From Methanomicrobiaceae archaeon (GTDB lineage: Archaea > Halobacteriota > Methanomicrobia > Methanomicrobiales > Methanomicrobiaceae): DNA of 50,976 nucleotides. The notes under the pieces are model-generated. The model did not search any database and was not told the origin of the DNA. It saw only the letters and a program-made list of their open reading frames with translations. The position numbers were made by a program, and so were the translations under genes. Below are positions 16,123-24,855 of this stretch, one piece after another. The stretch is from assembly GCA_016937345.1 (NCBI GenBank), contig JAFGWE010000040.1, positions 1 to 50,976 on the forward strand, written 5' to 3'. Within the stretch, counting starts at the first letter, position 1. Every line of letters begins with the position of its first letter.

Positions 16123-16253
16123 CCTGTGCCCGGCAAATATTTCTTAAAAAGAATGGTATTTTTGATTATAAAATGATTTATCAGATATTTCCTTAAATTT
16201 TAACCGGGAGTCATCATTTTTTCAGGATTTTTATATTATTACCAGAAAACAGG

Positions 16254-16796
16254 TTAATCAGAGAATTTGAAGATGTTTAAGTTTTCACTGCATTTCGGGC
16301 AGAGCATCTTTTTCTTTCTGTCCAGTTCATCAAGAGTCTGCGGATAAAACATAATGCATTCCGGATTTTCACAGTGTGAAAGCCCCATGCAGTGACAAAG
16401 CTCATGTGTTCCCTCTTTGACAATTCTGTCCATCAGATCCTCGTCGCGGTTTGTCCTTCCATACCAGCTGTTCTGAAGCCTTGCGGCAGAGACGATTGAT
16501 ACATTGACACCGGGCCTTGCAAGACCAAATAAAAAGTCCCGGCCTCTCATGTAAAGATCTTTTCCTGTGACAATCAGTATAGGATCACCGCAGCCCATTT
16601 TGCGTGTATAAAAATCCTGCATGTCGCCAAGGATTTTGCTCGCATCATTCTGATTTCGGGATGGATCATAGCCCCTCAGCATAACAGGGTTATCTTTGGC
16701 AAAAACAGGCATATCAAGGATATCTGAGATCATCCTCACCACAGGCTGCTGAAGACCGGGAGGCACATCATTATCCCAAAAAATAAGGACACTCAT
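16254..16796 (-). CDS. amzA: Archaemetzincin metalloprotease
   Basis: Archaemetzincins are small zinc proteases of the metzincin clan. The 180-residue protein has the catalytic motif HELCHCMGLSH (His131, Glu132, His135, His141), followed by the family's structural zinc ligands Cys142, Cys147, Cys166 and Cys169 and the Met-turn equivalent CIMF. It has no signal peptide, so it should act in the cytoplasm. Natural substrates are not known. The start ATG 16796 is only 19 bases from the divergent UPF0146 gene, so the two promoters must overlap or lie in the neighbouring coding sequence. Confidence 0.95.
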   Translation of the reverse strand: MSVLIFWDNDVPPGLQQPVVRMISDILDMPVFAKDNPVMLRGYDPSRNQNDASKILGDMQDFYTRKMGCGDPILIVTGKDLYMRGRDFLFGLARPGVNVSIVSAARLQNSWYGRTNRDEDLMDRIVKEGTHELCHCMGLSHCENPECIMFYPQTLDELDRKKKMLCPKCSENLNIFKFSD

Positions 16797-16815
16797 TTAT
16801 GAATTAAAATAGGAA

Positions 16816-17226
16816 ATGAAAAACCATAAGAGTATTGAAGAGGCATTTTACGGGTACCTGAAGAGTTATTCAAAAAAAACAAGGATAATTGAGGCGGGAA
16901 TAGGAAAAAATCCACATATTGCCCAAAAATTAAAAGATGAAGGCTATGACATCAGGGCCTGTGACATCAAAGAAAATCTTCCCGATTGTGGAATTTTGAT
17001 TAAGACAGACGACATATTTGAGCCAGATTTAAATTTTTATAAAGGTGCAGATCTCATTTATTCGGTTCGGCCAGGAATTGAGATGATCCCCCCATTAATT
17101 GCAATTGCAAAAAATGTCAAAGCAGAACTTATCGTTTACCACCTCGGAAATGAAATTTATGAAAATGGTGGAGAGATAATCAATTGCGGCGTAATACTTC
17201 ACCGCTACTATAAACATGATAGATAA
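16816..17226 (+). CDS. UPF0146 family protein
   Basis: The 136-residue protein fits the archaeal UPF0146 family. It resembles the core of a Rossmann methyltransferase: RIIEAGIGKNPHIAQKL (motif I with GIG), YDIRACDIK (acidic end of strand 2), ADLIYSVRPGIEMIPPL (motif IV region) and a final strand GVILHRYY. The shortness suggests it lacks a substrate-binding cap, and no activity is established. AGGA lies very close to the ATG. Divergent from amzA across 19 bases and convergent with rfcL with an 8-base gap. Confidence 0.85.
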   Translation: MKNHKSIEEAFYGYLKSYSKKTRIIEAGIGKNPHIAQKLKDEGYDIRACDIKENLPDCGILIKTDDIFEPDLNFYKGADLIYSVRPGIEMIPPLIAIAKNVKAELIVYHLGNEIYENGGEIINCGVILHRYYKHDR

Positions 17227-17234
17227 AATAAAAA

Positions 17235-18674
17235 TCAGAATGAAAAAAGGGTGGACTGAGTCTGCGGCGGTTTTTTTTCAGTTTCAACCGGCTTTTTCTC
17301 TTCTGCCTGCGGATCATCAAAGGAAAATCTGGTATCATCCTTTATCACAGGTTCAGCCGCCGCGGCCGGCATTTCACCCGCATGACTCTTATTTTTTGCT
17401 TCTTTTTTAAGCTTACTCTCCCGCTTTTCAAGCTCACGCTCCTCTTTTTTTATCTCCTTGATAGTATCAGAAGAACGGACTTTGTCATGAATGAAAAAAT
17501 CAAGTTCATCTTTATCCAGAGAGAGCTCCTTTGCAAATGATAACGGATCAAGGTCTGCAATAATTGAAACAGGCTTCAGGTACTCATCCCGTAAAGTATC
17601 TCCGGGAACATGATATGCTTCAGAGAGTTTGTTTAATACGGACTGCCTGATTATCTTCTGCTTTTTTCCGCGCGACATCATCCCCCACCTTGACGGCGGC
17701 ATGATTCTTTCGGACACTCCGCTGCCTCCTGCAGCAGTTGCTGTTCCAAGAACCATGACTGAAGTTGCATACCTCCAGAGAGTGTAGTACTGTCTTTTAA
17801 ACGTTCTTCCAATGAATTCATCAGATAGTGAAAGATACCGGTATGCCTCTGCACAGTTATTTAAATCTTTTATCTGTAAAAGAGAGCCCTCAATCCACTG
17901 CTCCATTGTATCAGGAGTATCAGAGAGTTCATATGATATTTCCATAAGACGTCTGTCGTCCTGCACTCCTTTTAAAATAGCACCAACAAGCTCAAATATT
18001 GTAGATCTTTCATCTTTTTTTGCAGTACTTACAGTATCAACAGTCAGATCCTCAATCCCTGCACCTGCCGCGTACAGCATATTTACCGCAGATCTAAGAT
18101 CGCCTGATGAACTCTCAGCAATCTCTGTCAGAGCCTCATCGCTGCACTTCTTCTTTTCTTTAGAGCAGATGTATCTGAGATGCGGAATTATGCTTCTTGC
18201 CTGAAGTGCCCTAAACTGAACCGGTTCGCAGAGTGATTTCAACTCCTTTGCAACACCATATATATCATTTGCAATCAGGATAATCGGCTGCCGCGAGTTT
18301 TTAATTACATCCATTATTGCACGCGCCCCTCCCCTGTCAGCGGTGCCGTGAAGGTTATCAGCCTCATCAAGTAAAAGAAGCTTTCTTGAGGCTCCGGAAA
18401 GGCTCATGGTTGTCGCAGTCGAACCGGCAATCCTCTCGATTATCCCTTTTGTCCTCTGATCACTGGCATTTAACTCAACAACCTCCCAGTTCATGTCATT
18501 TGCAAGGGCATAGGCTGAAGTGGTCTTTCCGATACCTGGTTTTCCGTATAATAACAGCGGAGGTCTGCCAGTCTCCCAGTTTTTTGCCCATTCAGCCATA
18601 TGACGGATGACCTGCTGATTGCCCACAATATCCTGCAGTGATTGCGGCCTGTACTTTTCTACCCAGTCCTGCAT
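17235..18674 (-). CDS. rfcL: Replication factor C large subunit
   Basis: RfcL is the large subunit of the clamp loader that places PCNA on DNA. The 479-residue AAA+ protein has Walker [10 protein letters not shown] (44-52), Walker [10 protein letters not shown] (99-107), the sensor 1 region [10 protein letters not shown] and the sensor 2 segment [11 protein letters not shown], then the helical collar domain. Residues about 410-470 are a charged Lys/Glu tail. The protein ends in QSTLFSF, a good PCNA-interacting (PIP) box. The small subunit gene is not in this window. Start ATG 18674 lacks a ribosome site, so the message may have a very short leader. Confidence 0.97.
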   Translation of the reverse strand: MQDWVEKYRPQSLQDIVGNQQVIRHMAEWAKNWETGRPPLLLYGKPGIGKTTSAYALANDMNWEVVELNASDQRTKGIIERIAGSTATTMSLSGASRKLLLLDEADNLHGTADRGGARAIMDVIKNSRQPIILIANDIYGVAKELKSLCEPVQFRALQARSIIPHLRYICSKEKKKCSDEALTEIAESSSGDLRSAVNMLYAAGAGIEDLTVDTVSTAKKDERSTIFELVGAILKGVQDDRRLMEISYELSDTPDTMEQWIEGSLLQIKDLNNCAEAYRYLSLSDEFIGRTFKRQYYTLWRYATSVMVLGTATAAGGSGVSERIMPPSRWGMMSRGKKQKIIRQSVLNKLSEAYHVPGDTLRDEYLKPVSIIADLDPLSFAKELSLDKDELDFFIHDKVRSSDTIKEIKKEERELEKRESKLKKEAKNKSHAGEMPAAAAEPVIKDDTRFSFDDPQAEEKKPVETEKKPPQTQSTLFSF

Positions 18675-18957
18675 TTTGATACATTATCTGTTTGCATCCC
18701 ACAGTAATTTAATGAACGGTAACGCTTTTTAAAACAGACATCAGAGTAATTAAAGATTGATAACTTTATTATTCTTAAACAAAAGTAAAATGAAATCTTT
18801 ACAGGGATTTTGCTTATTTTAAGAATTCACAAAGCATCCTGAAAATGTAATATTCATAAACAGATATTATGAATTTCACAGGCAGGACAAAAGCTGTAAC
18901 CAAAATCAAAATAGCAGACTATATTTTATTGTGTGCAAAATCAAAAAAGTAGTTTAG

Positions 18958-19959
18958 TTGGTGTTAATTGTGGAGAAAAACTGTTCCACAGATTCGATTG
19001 CAAAAGCAGTCAGGGAATACGCAGGCGTCACGAGGAAACATGCAATAGGTGAGATAATCCACTGCTTAAGACTCGATTCTGATGACGTTATCGTCTCTTT
19101 CGGAGAAGATGCCGCACTAATAAAAAATAATGATGATGGAATTCTCCTGGCCGCTGACGGCATATGGAGTATGTTAATGGAGGCCGATCCCTACTGGGCA
19201 GGATTCTGTTCGGTTCTTGTAAACGTCCACGACATTGCAGCCATGGGAGGAAAACCACTCGCCATGGTTGACATTCTTTCCATACAAAATGAAAAAATAT
19301 GCCATGAGGTCCTAAGAGGCATGGCAGATGCATCTAAAAAATTTGGCGTACCTATAGTCGGCGGCCATCTCCATCCGGATACAGAGTTTTCAGCAATCGA
19401 TGTTGCAATAATGGGGATTGTAAAAATAGAAAATGCAATATTTTCACACACTGCAAAGCCGGGTGACAGGGTTATAGCAGCAATCGATCTTAAGGGCAGA
19501 ATTCACCCGTCATGTGCTCTTAACTGGGACTCGGCGACTATAAGAACACAGGATGAAGTCAGAAACCAGATTGCCGTAATGCAAAAACTCGCAGAGAAGC
19601 ATCTGCTTACCGCAGGTAAGGATATCAGTAATCCGGGTGTCATAGGAACCCTCGGGATGCTTCTTGAGACAAGCGCTGCAGGAGCCGAGATAGAACTTGC
19701 AAAAATTCCAAAACCTGATCTTGCAGAGCTGGGCATCCCATTTTCTCAATGGGTGCGCATGTATCCAGGAATGGGTTTTATCGTCACCGCAAAAGAGGAG
19801 AATGTTGATGAGGTTGTATCCCTGTTCTCAGGTGTCGGTATGACAGCTGCAGATATAGGTTCTGTAAATAACACAGGAAACCTTACAATAAAATATAACG
19901 AGAGAGAGAGTTCTGTTTTTGATTTCACAAAAGAAGGCATCATGTGTATTTTTGACTGA
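18958..19959 (+). CDS. mmp2: Methanogenesis marker protein 2 (AIR synthase-related)
   Basis: The 333-residue protein belongs to the PurM/SelD/HypE-type ATP-binding superfamily (AIR synthase-related) and to the branch confined to methanogens. Visible landmarks are DVIVSFGEDAALI, LLAADGIWSMLMEADPYWAG, the Gly-rich VHDIAAMGGKPLAMVD, PIVGGHLHPDTEF and the C-terminal domain KDISNPGVIGTLGMLLE. The exact reaction is unknown; relatives activate carboxyl or amide groups with ATP. The start is uncertain: TTG 18958, GTG 18961, or GTG 18970, the last with GGTG 6 bases upstream (18960-18963). A TATA-like TATATTTTA is near 18920. mtxX follows after 20 bases, another methanogen-specific gene. Confidence 0.9.
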   Translation: MVLIVEKNCSTDSIAKAVREYAGVTRKHAIGEIIHCLRLDSDDVIVSFGEDAALIKNNDDGILLAADGIWSMLMEADPYWAGFCSVLVNVHDIAAMGGKPLAMVDILSIQNEKICHEVLRGMADASKKFGVPIVGGHLHPDTEFSAIDVAIMGIVKIENAIFSHTAKPGDRVIAAIDLKGRIHPSCALNWDSATIRTQDEVRNQIAVMQKLAEKHLLTAGKDISNPGVIGTLGMLLETSAAGAEIELAKIPKPDLAELGIPFSQWVRMYPGMGFIVTAKEENVDEVVSLFSGVGMTAADIGSVNNTGNLTIKYNERESSVFDFTKEGIMCIFD

Positions 19960-19979
19960 TTTTACAGGGTTTTAAAAGG

Positions 19980-20723
19980 ATGATAATAGGAATCGGTGCC
20001 GAAAAGGATCTTTTAGGGATTGAAGAAAGCCTGAAAAGAATAAAAGGCAGAGCAGACATTGTTATCTTTTCCAGAGAGATGCCAAAAAACCCATCTTCAT
20101 GGATTGAATACAAAATATCCGATAATCCTGAAGAGGAACTTGTAAACGCCCTTTATTCAGGAAGTATTGATGCTGCAATACGTGGGACTCTGCCTGCAAA
20201 TTCCACATTAAAAGCGCTGAAAAAGAGATGGAATACTGATACACTACGACGCATAGCAGTTTTGGAGACTGCCGGCGGAAAAAAATTTATCCTTGCCCCT
20301 GTAGGCGTTGATGAGGGCTGGAGTGTTTTGGAGAAAACAGAATTTATCAATGCCTCAAGACCTCTTGCAGAAAAATTAGGGATCAGCCCGAAGGTTGCAG
20401 TCCTCTCAGGCGGACGTACAGGAGATATAGGCCGCCATGAGATTGTTGACAGAACAATAAATGACGCTGAGAAAACAGCAGAGCTTACCGGCGCTGACAA
20501 CTGCGAAATATTAATAGAAGACGCCATAAAAGATCACGGAATAATTATTGCACCGGACGGTATATCCGGAAACCTCATATTCAGGACTTTGTGCCTCCTC
20601 GGAGGAGGAAATTCACATGGTGCACCGGTTGTAAATATCGACAAAATCTTCGTCGATACATCGCGCGCCGGTAAAGATTATTCAAATGCAGTTTTACTCG
20701 CCATTTCTCTACTAAAAAAATAA
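19980..20723 (+). CDS. mtxX: Methanogenesis marker protein 4 / MtxX-like protein
   Basis: The 247-residue protein fits the methanogen marker 4 (MtxX) family, which resembles phosphate acetyl/butyryltransferases. Features are an N-terminal MIIGIGAEKD strand-loop, DAAIRGTLPANSTLKALK, a conserved FILAPVGVDEGW, KVAVLSGGRTGDIGRHEIVD and the C-terminal GGGNSHGAPVVNIDKIFVDTS. Enzymatic activity is not established; MtxX has been suggested as a methyltransferase-associated protein. Located 20 bases after mmp2 and transcribed with it. The two form a methanogen-specific pair whose functional link is inferred only from proximity. Confidence 0.85.
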   Translation: MIIGIGAEKDLLGIEESLKRIKGRADIVIFSREMPKNPSSWIEYKISDNPEEELVNALYSGSIDAAIRGTLPANSTLKALKKRWNTDTLRRIAVLETAGGKKFILAPVGVDEGWSVLEKTEFINASRPLAEKLGISPKVAVLSGGRTGDIGRHEIVDRTINDAEKTAELTGADNCEILIEDAIKDHGIIIAPDGISGNLIFRTLCLLGGGNSHGAPVVNIDKIFVDTSRAGKDYSNAVLLAISLLKK

Positions 20724-20916
20724 TTATGGCACAAAACAACCTATTTGTCATTTTAAGACCCATAACACCTCCAAATTGAAATCCCCCATTAAAGAAGTAA
20801 AAGAGAAAAAAATTGTCATAAACTACAGTATAACTGTTTTGAAAGGTAAAAACGGGTTAATTTCCCAAAAAGTATTTATGTTCACCGATATACTTTCATT
20901 TGAGGTGGAATTAAAA

Positions 20917-21123
20917 ATGGCAAATGATCTACCAATTGCAGCAGTCGTAAGGATTGCAAAGAAGCACGGAGCAGAGAGAGTAGGCAGCGATGCTGCCCAG
21001 GCAATAGTTGACGCAGCTGAGTCCTACATTGCAAACCTCACAAAAGAGGCAAGCAAGTATGCACTTCACGCCGGCAGAAAGACTATTAAAAAGGAAGATG
21101 TTGACATGGCGGTAAACGCCTGA
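20917..21123 (+). CDS. Archaeal histone
   Basis: The 68-residue protein is a single histone fold of the HMf type: LPIAAVVRIAKKHGAERV (helix 1 and loop 1), SDAAQAIVDAAESYIANLTKEASKYA (helix 2), then HAGRKTIKKEDVDMAV (loop 2 and helix 3). It would form dimers and wrap DNA. I start at ATG 20917, with GAGGTG 9 bases upstream; the longer frame from 20776 adds 47 residues of non-histone character that run through the promoter (TATA-like AAGTATTTATG near 20870-20880). Followed by T-tracts. Confidence 0.97.
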   Translation: MANDLPIAAVVRIAKKHGAERVGSDAAQAIVDAAESYIANLTKEASKYALHAGRKTIKKEDVDMAVNA

Positions 21124-21180
21124 AATCTTCTCCTTTTCAAAAAAACAGAGTTTTATCAAACAAAATTTTAAGCAGAATTC

Positions 21181-21186
21181 TTTTTT
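21181..21186 (+). terminator. T-tract after the histone gene
   Basis: T6 (preceded by TTC) about 57 bases past the histone stop codon is a plausible transcript end before the convergent his genes. Confidence 0.4.
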
Positions 21187-21210
21187 AAAGTGCGAAATTT
21201 TTAAAATACT

Positions 21211-21227
21211 AAAAAATTAAAAAAAAA
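21211..21227 (-). terminator. T-tracts after hisB
   Basis: Read on the minus strand there are T9 (21219-21227) and T6 (21211-21216) about 30-45 bases beyond the hisB stop. They are the likely end of the mat-hisG-hisA-hisB transcript. Confidence 0.5.
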
Positions 21228-21255
21228 GTTTACTTTAGATTTTAGGGCTGTTTTA

Positions 21256-21828
21256 TTAAAAAGTGCCTTTTGTACTGGGAATGCCTTTTTCAGGATCAAC
21301 CCGGGATGCAGTTCTAAGAGACACACCAAATGCCTTGAAGAGCGCTTCACACATATGATGATCATTTCTTCCGGAGAATGAAAGGTGTGCTGTTATCTTT
21401 GCATTTAAGCACAGGCTGTAGAAAAAGTGCTCAATAAGATCACCCGGAAAAGGAAGACTTCCTGAAAAATCCCCATCAAACACAAGATATGGTCTTCCCC
21501 CCAGATCAAGGGTGGCATACGCTATTGCCTCATCCATGGGAACACCGATGTGTGCAAATCTTTCAATTCCTTTCTTATCCCCAAGTGCTCCGAAAATGGC
21601 CTGACCAATAACAATTCCGATATCTTCAATCGTGTGGTGGCAGTCAACATCAAGATCCCCTGTCGCCACAACACTCATATCAAAACCGCCATGCCTCCCC
21701 ATAGCATCAAGCATATGATCCAGAAACGGAATCTTTGTATCTGCATCAACAGTTCCCGAACCTTCAAGGCAGAATTTCACCTTAATTGCGGTCTCTTTTG
21801 TTTCTCTTGCAACCTCAAAACATCTCAT
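21256..21828 (-). CDS. hisB: Imidazoleglycerol-phosphate dehydratase
   Basis: HisB removes water from imidazoleglycerol phosphate in histidine synthesis. The 190-residue protein has the two dimanganese motif sets HMLDAMGRHGGFD and DCHHTIEDIG in the first half and LIEHFFYSLC and GRNDHHMCEALFKAFG in the second. It is the stand-alone dehydratase, without the bacterial phosphatase domain. Start chosen at ATG 21828, which overlaps the hisA stop as ATGA and has GGAG 8 bases upstream; ATG 21834 is too close to that site. Last gene of the cluster. Confidence 0.96.
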   Translation of the reverse strand: MRCFEVARETKETAIKVKFCLEGSGTVDADTKIPFLDHMLDAMGRHGGFDMSVVATGDLDVDCHHTIEDIGIVIGQAIFGALGDKKGIERFAHIGVPMDEAIAYATLDLGGRPYLVFDGDFSGSLPFPGDLIEHFFYSLCLNAKITAHLSFSGRNDHHMCEALFKAFGVSLRTASRVDPEKGIPSTKGTF

Positions 21829-22535
21829 CTGCATATCTCCAGTGCATCCTTAAGGGCTATTTTGCCGCTGTACAGCGCCGAACCCAGTACTATACCATCA
21901 ACACCCATGCTTTTTAGTGTTGCGACGTCTCCGGGGCAGGAGATGCCCCCTGCGGCTATCACAGACAGAGAAGTACTCTCAACGAGCCTTTTAACAGGCT
22001 TTGGATCAATTCCGTTCTGAAGGCCTTCAACATCAACATTTGTAAAAAGCAGGGCGCCGGCACCAAGGGATTCAAATTTTTTGGCCCAGTTTAGATAATC
22101 TCCGGCAGACTCCTCCCATCCCCTTACAACAACCTGGCCGCATTTTGCATCAACTCCTGCAACAACCGCATCTTTTCCGAACTCATCTGAGATTACTCTT
22201 ACAGATTCAGGGTTTTCTATTGCAAGGGTTCCCAGAATCACCCTGTTGACACCCGCATTTAACCATGCTCCCGCATCATCCACACTCCGGATTCCGCCGC
22301 CAAGCTGAACAAAAACACCAGTCTCTGAGATAACGGATTTAATCAGATCAACATTCTTCTGACTGTCGCCAAAAGCACCATCAAGATTTATTACATGCAG
22401 GGCATCTGCACCCTCAGAAATCCACTTCTCCGCACATTCAAGGGGGGTTCCATAGACTGTTGCATCCTCACGTCTTCCCTGGACAAGCTGAACGCACCTG
22501 CCCCCGAGAATATCAACTGCGGGAAATACTCTCAT
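21825..22535 (-). CDS. hisA: ProFAR isomerase HisA
   Basis: HisA opens the ribose ring of ProFAR in histidine synthesis. The 236-residue TIM barrel begins MRVFPAVDILGGRCVQLVQG (catalytic Asp8), and has VINLDGAFG, VQLGGGIRS, RVILGTLAIENP, VVAGVDAKCGQV, FTNVDVEGLQNG (second catalytic Asp region) and IAAGGISCPGDV phosphate-binding loops. Start at ATG 22535 with GGGTG 8 bases upstream; a GTG at 22544 would add three residues. Overlaps hisB by 4 bases and follows hisG by 13 bases. Confidence 0.96.
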   Translation of the reverse strand: MRVFPAVDILGGRCVQLVQGRREDATVYGTPLECAEKWISEGADALHVINLDGAFGDSQKNVDLIKSVISETGVFVQLGGGIRSVDDAGAWLNAGVNRVILGTLAIENPESVRVISDEFGKDAVVAGVDAKCGQVVVRGWEESAGDYLNWAKKFESLGAGALLFTNVDVEGLQNGIDPKPVKRLVESTSLSVIAAGGISCPGDVATLKSMGVDGIVLGSALYSGKIALKDALEICR

Positions 22536-22548
22536 AAAAAACACACCC

Positions 22549-23433
22549 TTACCTTATCATTCTCTCAATAGGAACGACAAGGATATCCTTTGCACCGGCA
22601 CGTTTGAGAGTGCTTACAAGGGAATAGAGATGATCCTCATTTACGACTGCATGCACTGCAACCATGTTGATATCAGATACTACATCCATAACAGTGGGTC
22701 CCGAAAGACCGGGCAGGACAGCCCTTACTTCCTCGAGGTTCTCCCGTTTTACATTCATCATAAGATAGCGCTGGCCTTTGGCACGGATGACGCTCTCTAT
22801 TGCAAGACAGAATTCATTAATTTTTTCGGAGAAAAATTCCTCAGCGTTTGGATTCCCAATCAGAATTGTTGTTGAGTTTAAGATCTCATCAATTATTCTC
22901 AGGTTATTTGTGGCAAGAGTTGTACCTGAACTTGTAAGATCGACTATAGCATCCGCAATTCCCAGATAAGGTGCCGCCTCACATGCACCACCTACAGGAA
23001 CAAGAGAGACAGAAATACCTTTTTCTCCAAAATATCTGCCACATACTCCGGGAAATTCGGTGGCAATCCGAAGTCCCTCAAGCTGTTTTGCATCCTGTAT
23101 ATCAGAGTCATCCGGAACTGCAAGTACAAGTCTCGCATTTCCGGATTTTAGATCCAAAAGCTCTTTTACATCCGATCCTCTCTCAAGAACCATGTCCCTG
23201 CCGGTGATGCCTATATCAGCAGCGCCGTTTGCGACATACTCGGGGATATCAACAGGTCTTGCAAACAAAACCTCAATCTCCGGATCAGATGTCTTTGTGA
23301 TTAGTTTTCGTGTTCTGCTGTTTTCAAGTTTTAAACCGCCGGCCTCAACAAGCTCAATAATCGGGTCGGCAATCCGGCCCTTGTTGGGTATGGCAAGCCG
23401 CAGAACAGTTCTTGCTCTTGTATTCTGGTTCAT
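22549..23433 (-). CDS. hisG: ATP phosphoribosyltransferase, long form
   Basis: HisG catalyses the first, feedback-regulated step of histidine synthesis. The 294-residue length marks the long form, with a C-terminal ACT-like regulatory domain (about 215-294, LMMNVKRENLEEVRAVLPGLSGPTV and VHAVVNEDHLYSLVSTLK), so HisZ is not required. Catalytic domain motifs are LAIPNKGRI, VLFARPVDIPEYVANGAADI, GITGRDMV, RIATEFPGV and the PRPP loop ADAIVDLTSSGTTL. Start ATG 23433 has no clear ribosome site. Located 20 bases downstream of mat and 13 bases upstream of hisA. Confidence 0.97.
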   Translation of the reverse strand: MNQNTRARTVLRLAIPNKGRIADPIIELVEAGGLKLENSRTRKLITKTSDPEIEVLFARPVDIPEYVANGAADIGITGRDMVLERGSDVKELLDLKSGNARLVLAVPDDSDIQDAKQLEGLRIATEFPGVCGRYFGEKGISVSLVPVGGACEAAPYLGIADAIVDLTSSGTTLATNNLRIIDEILNSTTILIGNPNAEEFFSEKINEFCLAIESVIRAKGQRYLMMNVKRENLEEVRAVLPGLSGPTVMDVVSDINMVAVHAVVNEDHLYSLVSTLKRAGAKDILVVPIERMIR

Positions 23434-23453
23434 TAAATCAAAAAGTATGGTTT

Positions 23454-24668
23454 TTAGAAGGTCTTTAACTCACCGCGTATAACCCTCTGGGTTATCTCAG
23501 CAATATTCTCAAGTGAATCATCGATGATTGCGGAAATTTCCTTCTCTATCTTAGTGCAGTCACCGGTTTCATTTGAAATGTACTGGGCGCTTGCAACAAA
23601 CGGCTGGTCAATCGGTTTTCCAATCTGTGAGAGGAGACGGATGTACAGGTCCTCAATTCCGTCCACTTCCTTTACGCACTGTTTTGCAATCTCGGTTGAG
23701 AGAAGATTGTATATCTTTCCAATATGGTTTATCGGGTTTTTACCTGATGTTGCCTCCATTGACATCGGACGCTGCGGAGTGATTAGACCGTTGCAGCGGT
23801 TACCTCTTCCAACACTGCCGTCATCACCCATCTCAGCAGATGTTCCGGTGACTGTCAAAAATACACTGTTCTGATCAACCCTGTCTCCTGTATTAACAGA
23901 TACATTGACTTTTCTCTTTGTCGAGGCTGATGCAACCTTTCTTACATCCTCCTTTATGAACTCAACTGCTTCGAGGTAATCTCCCATATCCGAGCAGAAA
24001 CGGTCTACCATAGGAACACAAAGTGTGAGGTCTATTAAATCATCCTGACGAAGCCCCATAATTTTTATATCTGTTCCGATTACAGGGTGTTTTGGTCTGA
24101 CGGTATTGTCAATGTGGTCGCTCACACCAAGGATAATATTTTCAAGGTCACTGAACGGAGCATGTCCGATACCGAAAGATGTGTCGTTTGCGTGAGGAAG
24201 AGCATTTCCTCCGCATGCCTTAAAGACATCGCGAAGATCTGATGAGCCAACACCCATCCTGCAGTCTACAATGACGTCATGGTCCATGTCCAGAAATTCA
24301 AGAGTATTTTTCAGGTAATTCCGTGCTGCTTCAACTGCTATGGAATCTGTAGGAATTGTTGTACCTTCATAGGTCTTTGTTGCTCTTCCGGTCAGAAGAA
24401 CATATATCGGCCTTGTTACCTTTCCACCGCCAAATTTTGGAATGGATTCTCCTGCTACAATCTCACCCTGATCTGTATTGTGGTGAAGGACTGCATCGCA
24501 CTCCTCAAGATATGCCTTTGAAAGGGCTCTTGAGACGGACTCTGCGATACCATCAGCAAGACTGTCGGGATGACCGATACACTTTCTTTCTGCTATCTCT
24601 ATACGCTGTTTTTCAATAGGTGTCTGAAGGATATTTTCTACTCCAATGTTTCTTGCCATTTGATTCAT
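23454..24668 (-). CDS. mat: Archaeal S-adenosylmethionine synthetase
   Basis: The archaeal-type methionine adenosyltransferase makes SAM from methionine and ATP. The 404-residue protein shows the family motifs KCIGHPDSLADGIAESVS, HNTDQGEIVAGES, DCRMGVGSSDL, GRGNRCNGLITPQRPMSMEA and GKNPINHIGKIYN, quite unlike bacterial MetK. It starts at ATG 24668, GGAG 4 bases upstream; a second ATG at 24659 is possible. It is the first gene of a unit with hisG, hisA and hisB. SAM is used by the radical SAM enzymes at 42850-45788, though not specially linked by position. Confidence 0.97.
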   Translation of the reverse strand: MNQMARNIGVENILQTPIEKQRIEIAERKCIGHPDSLADGIAESVSRALSKAYLEECDAVLHHNTDQGEIVAGESIPKFGGGKVTRPIYVLLTGRATKTYEGTTIPTDSIAVEAARNYLKNTLEFLDMDHDVIVDCRMGVGSSDLRDVFKACGGNALPHANDTSFGIGHAPFSDLENIILGVSDHIDNTVRPKHPVIGTDIKIMGLRQDDLIDLTLCVPMVDRFCSDMGDYLEAVEFIKEDVRKVASASTKRKVNVSVNTGDRVDQNSVFLTVTGTSAEMGDDGSVGRGNRCNGLITPQRPMSMEATSGKNPINHIGKIYNLLSTEIAKQCVKEVDGIEDLYIRLLSQIGKPIDQPFVASAQYISNETGDCTKIEKEISAIIDDSLENIAEITQRVIRGELKTF

Positions 24669-24855
24669 CTTTCTCCGTGGATGATTTATTATTAGTAGTG
24701 GTATTTTATTCCTTAAAAAATTACCACTAAATACTTTTAGATATTTATAAAAAAGAAAAATACCTTAAAAAGATCTCTCAAAGACGAAAAAACTATTTTA
24801 AAAGGTAAAATAATTATTACGAAAAAAATCAGGAAATTTAAGAGAAGGGATTATC

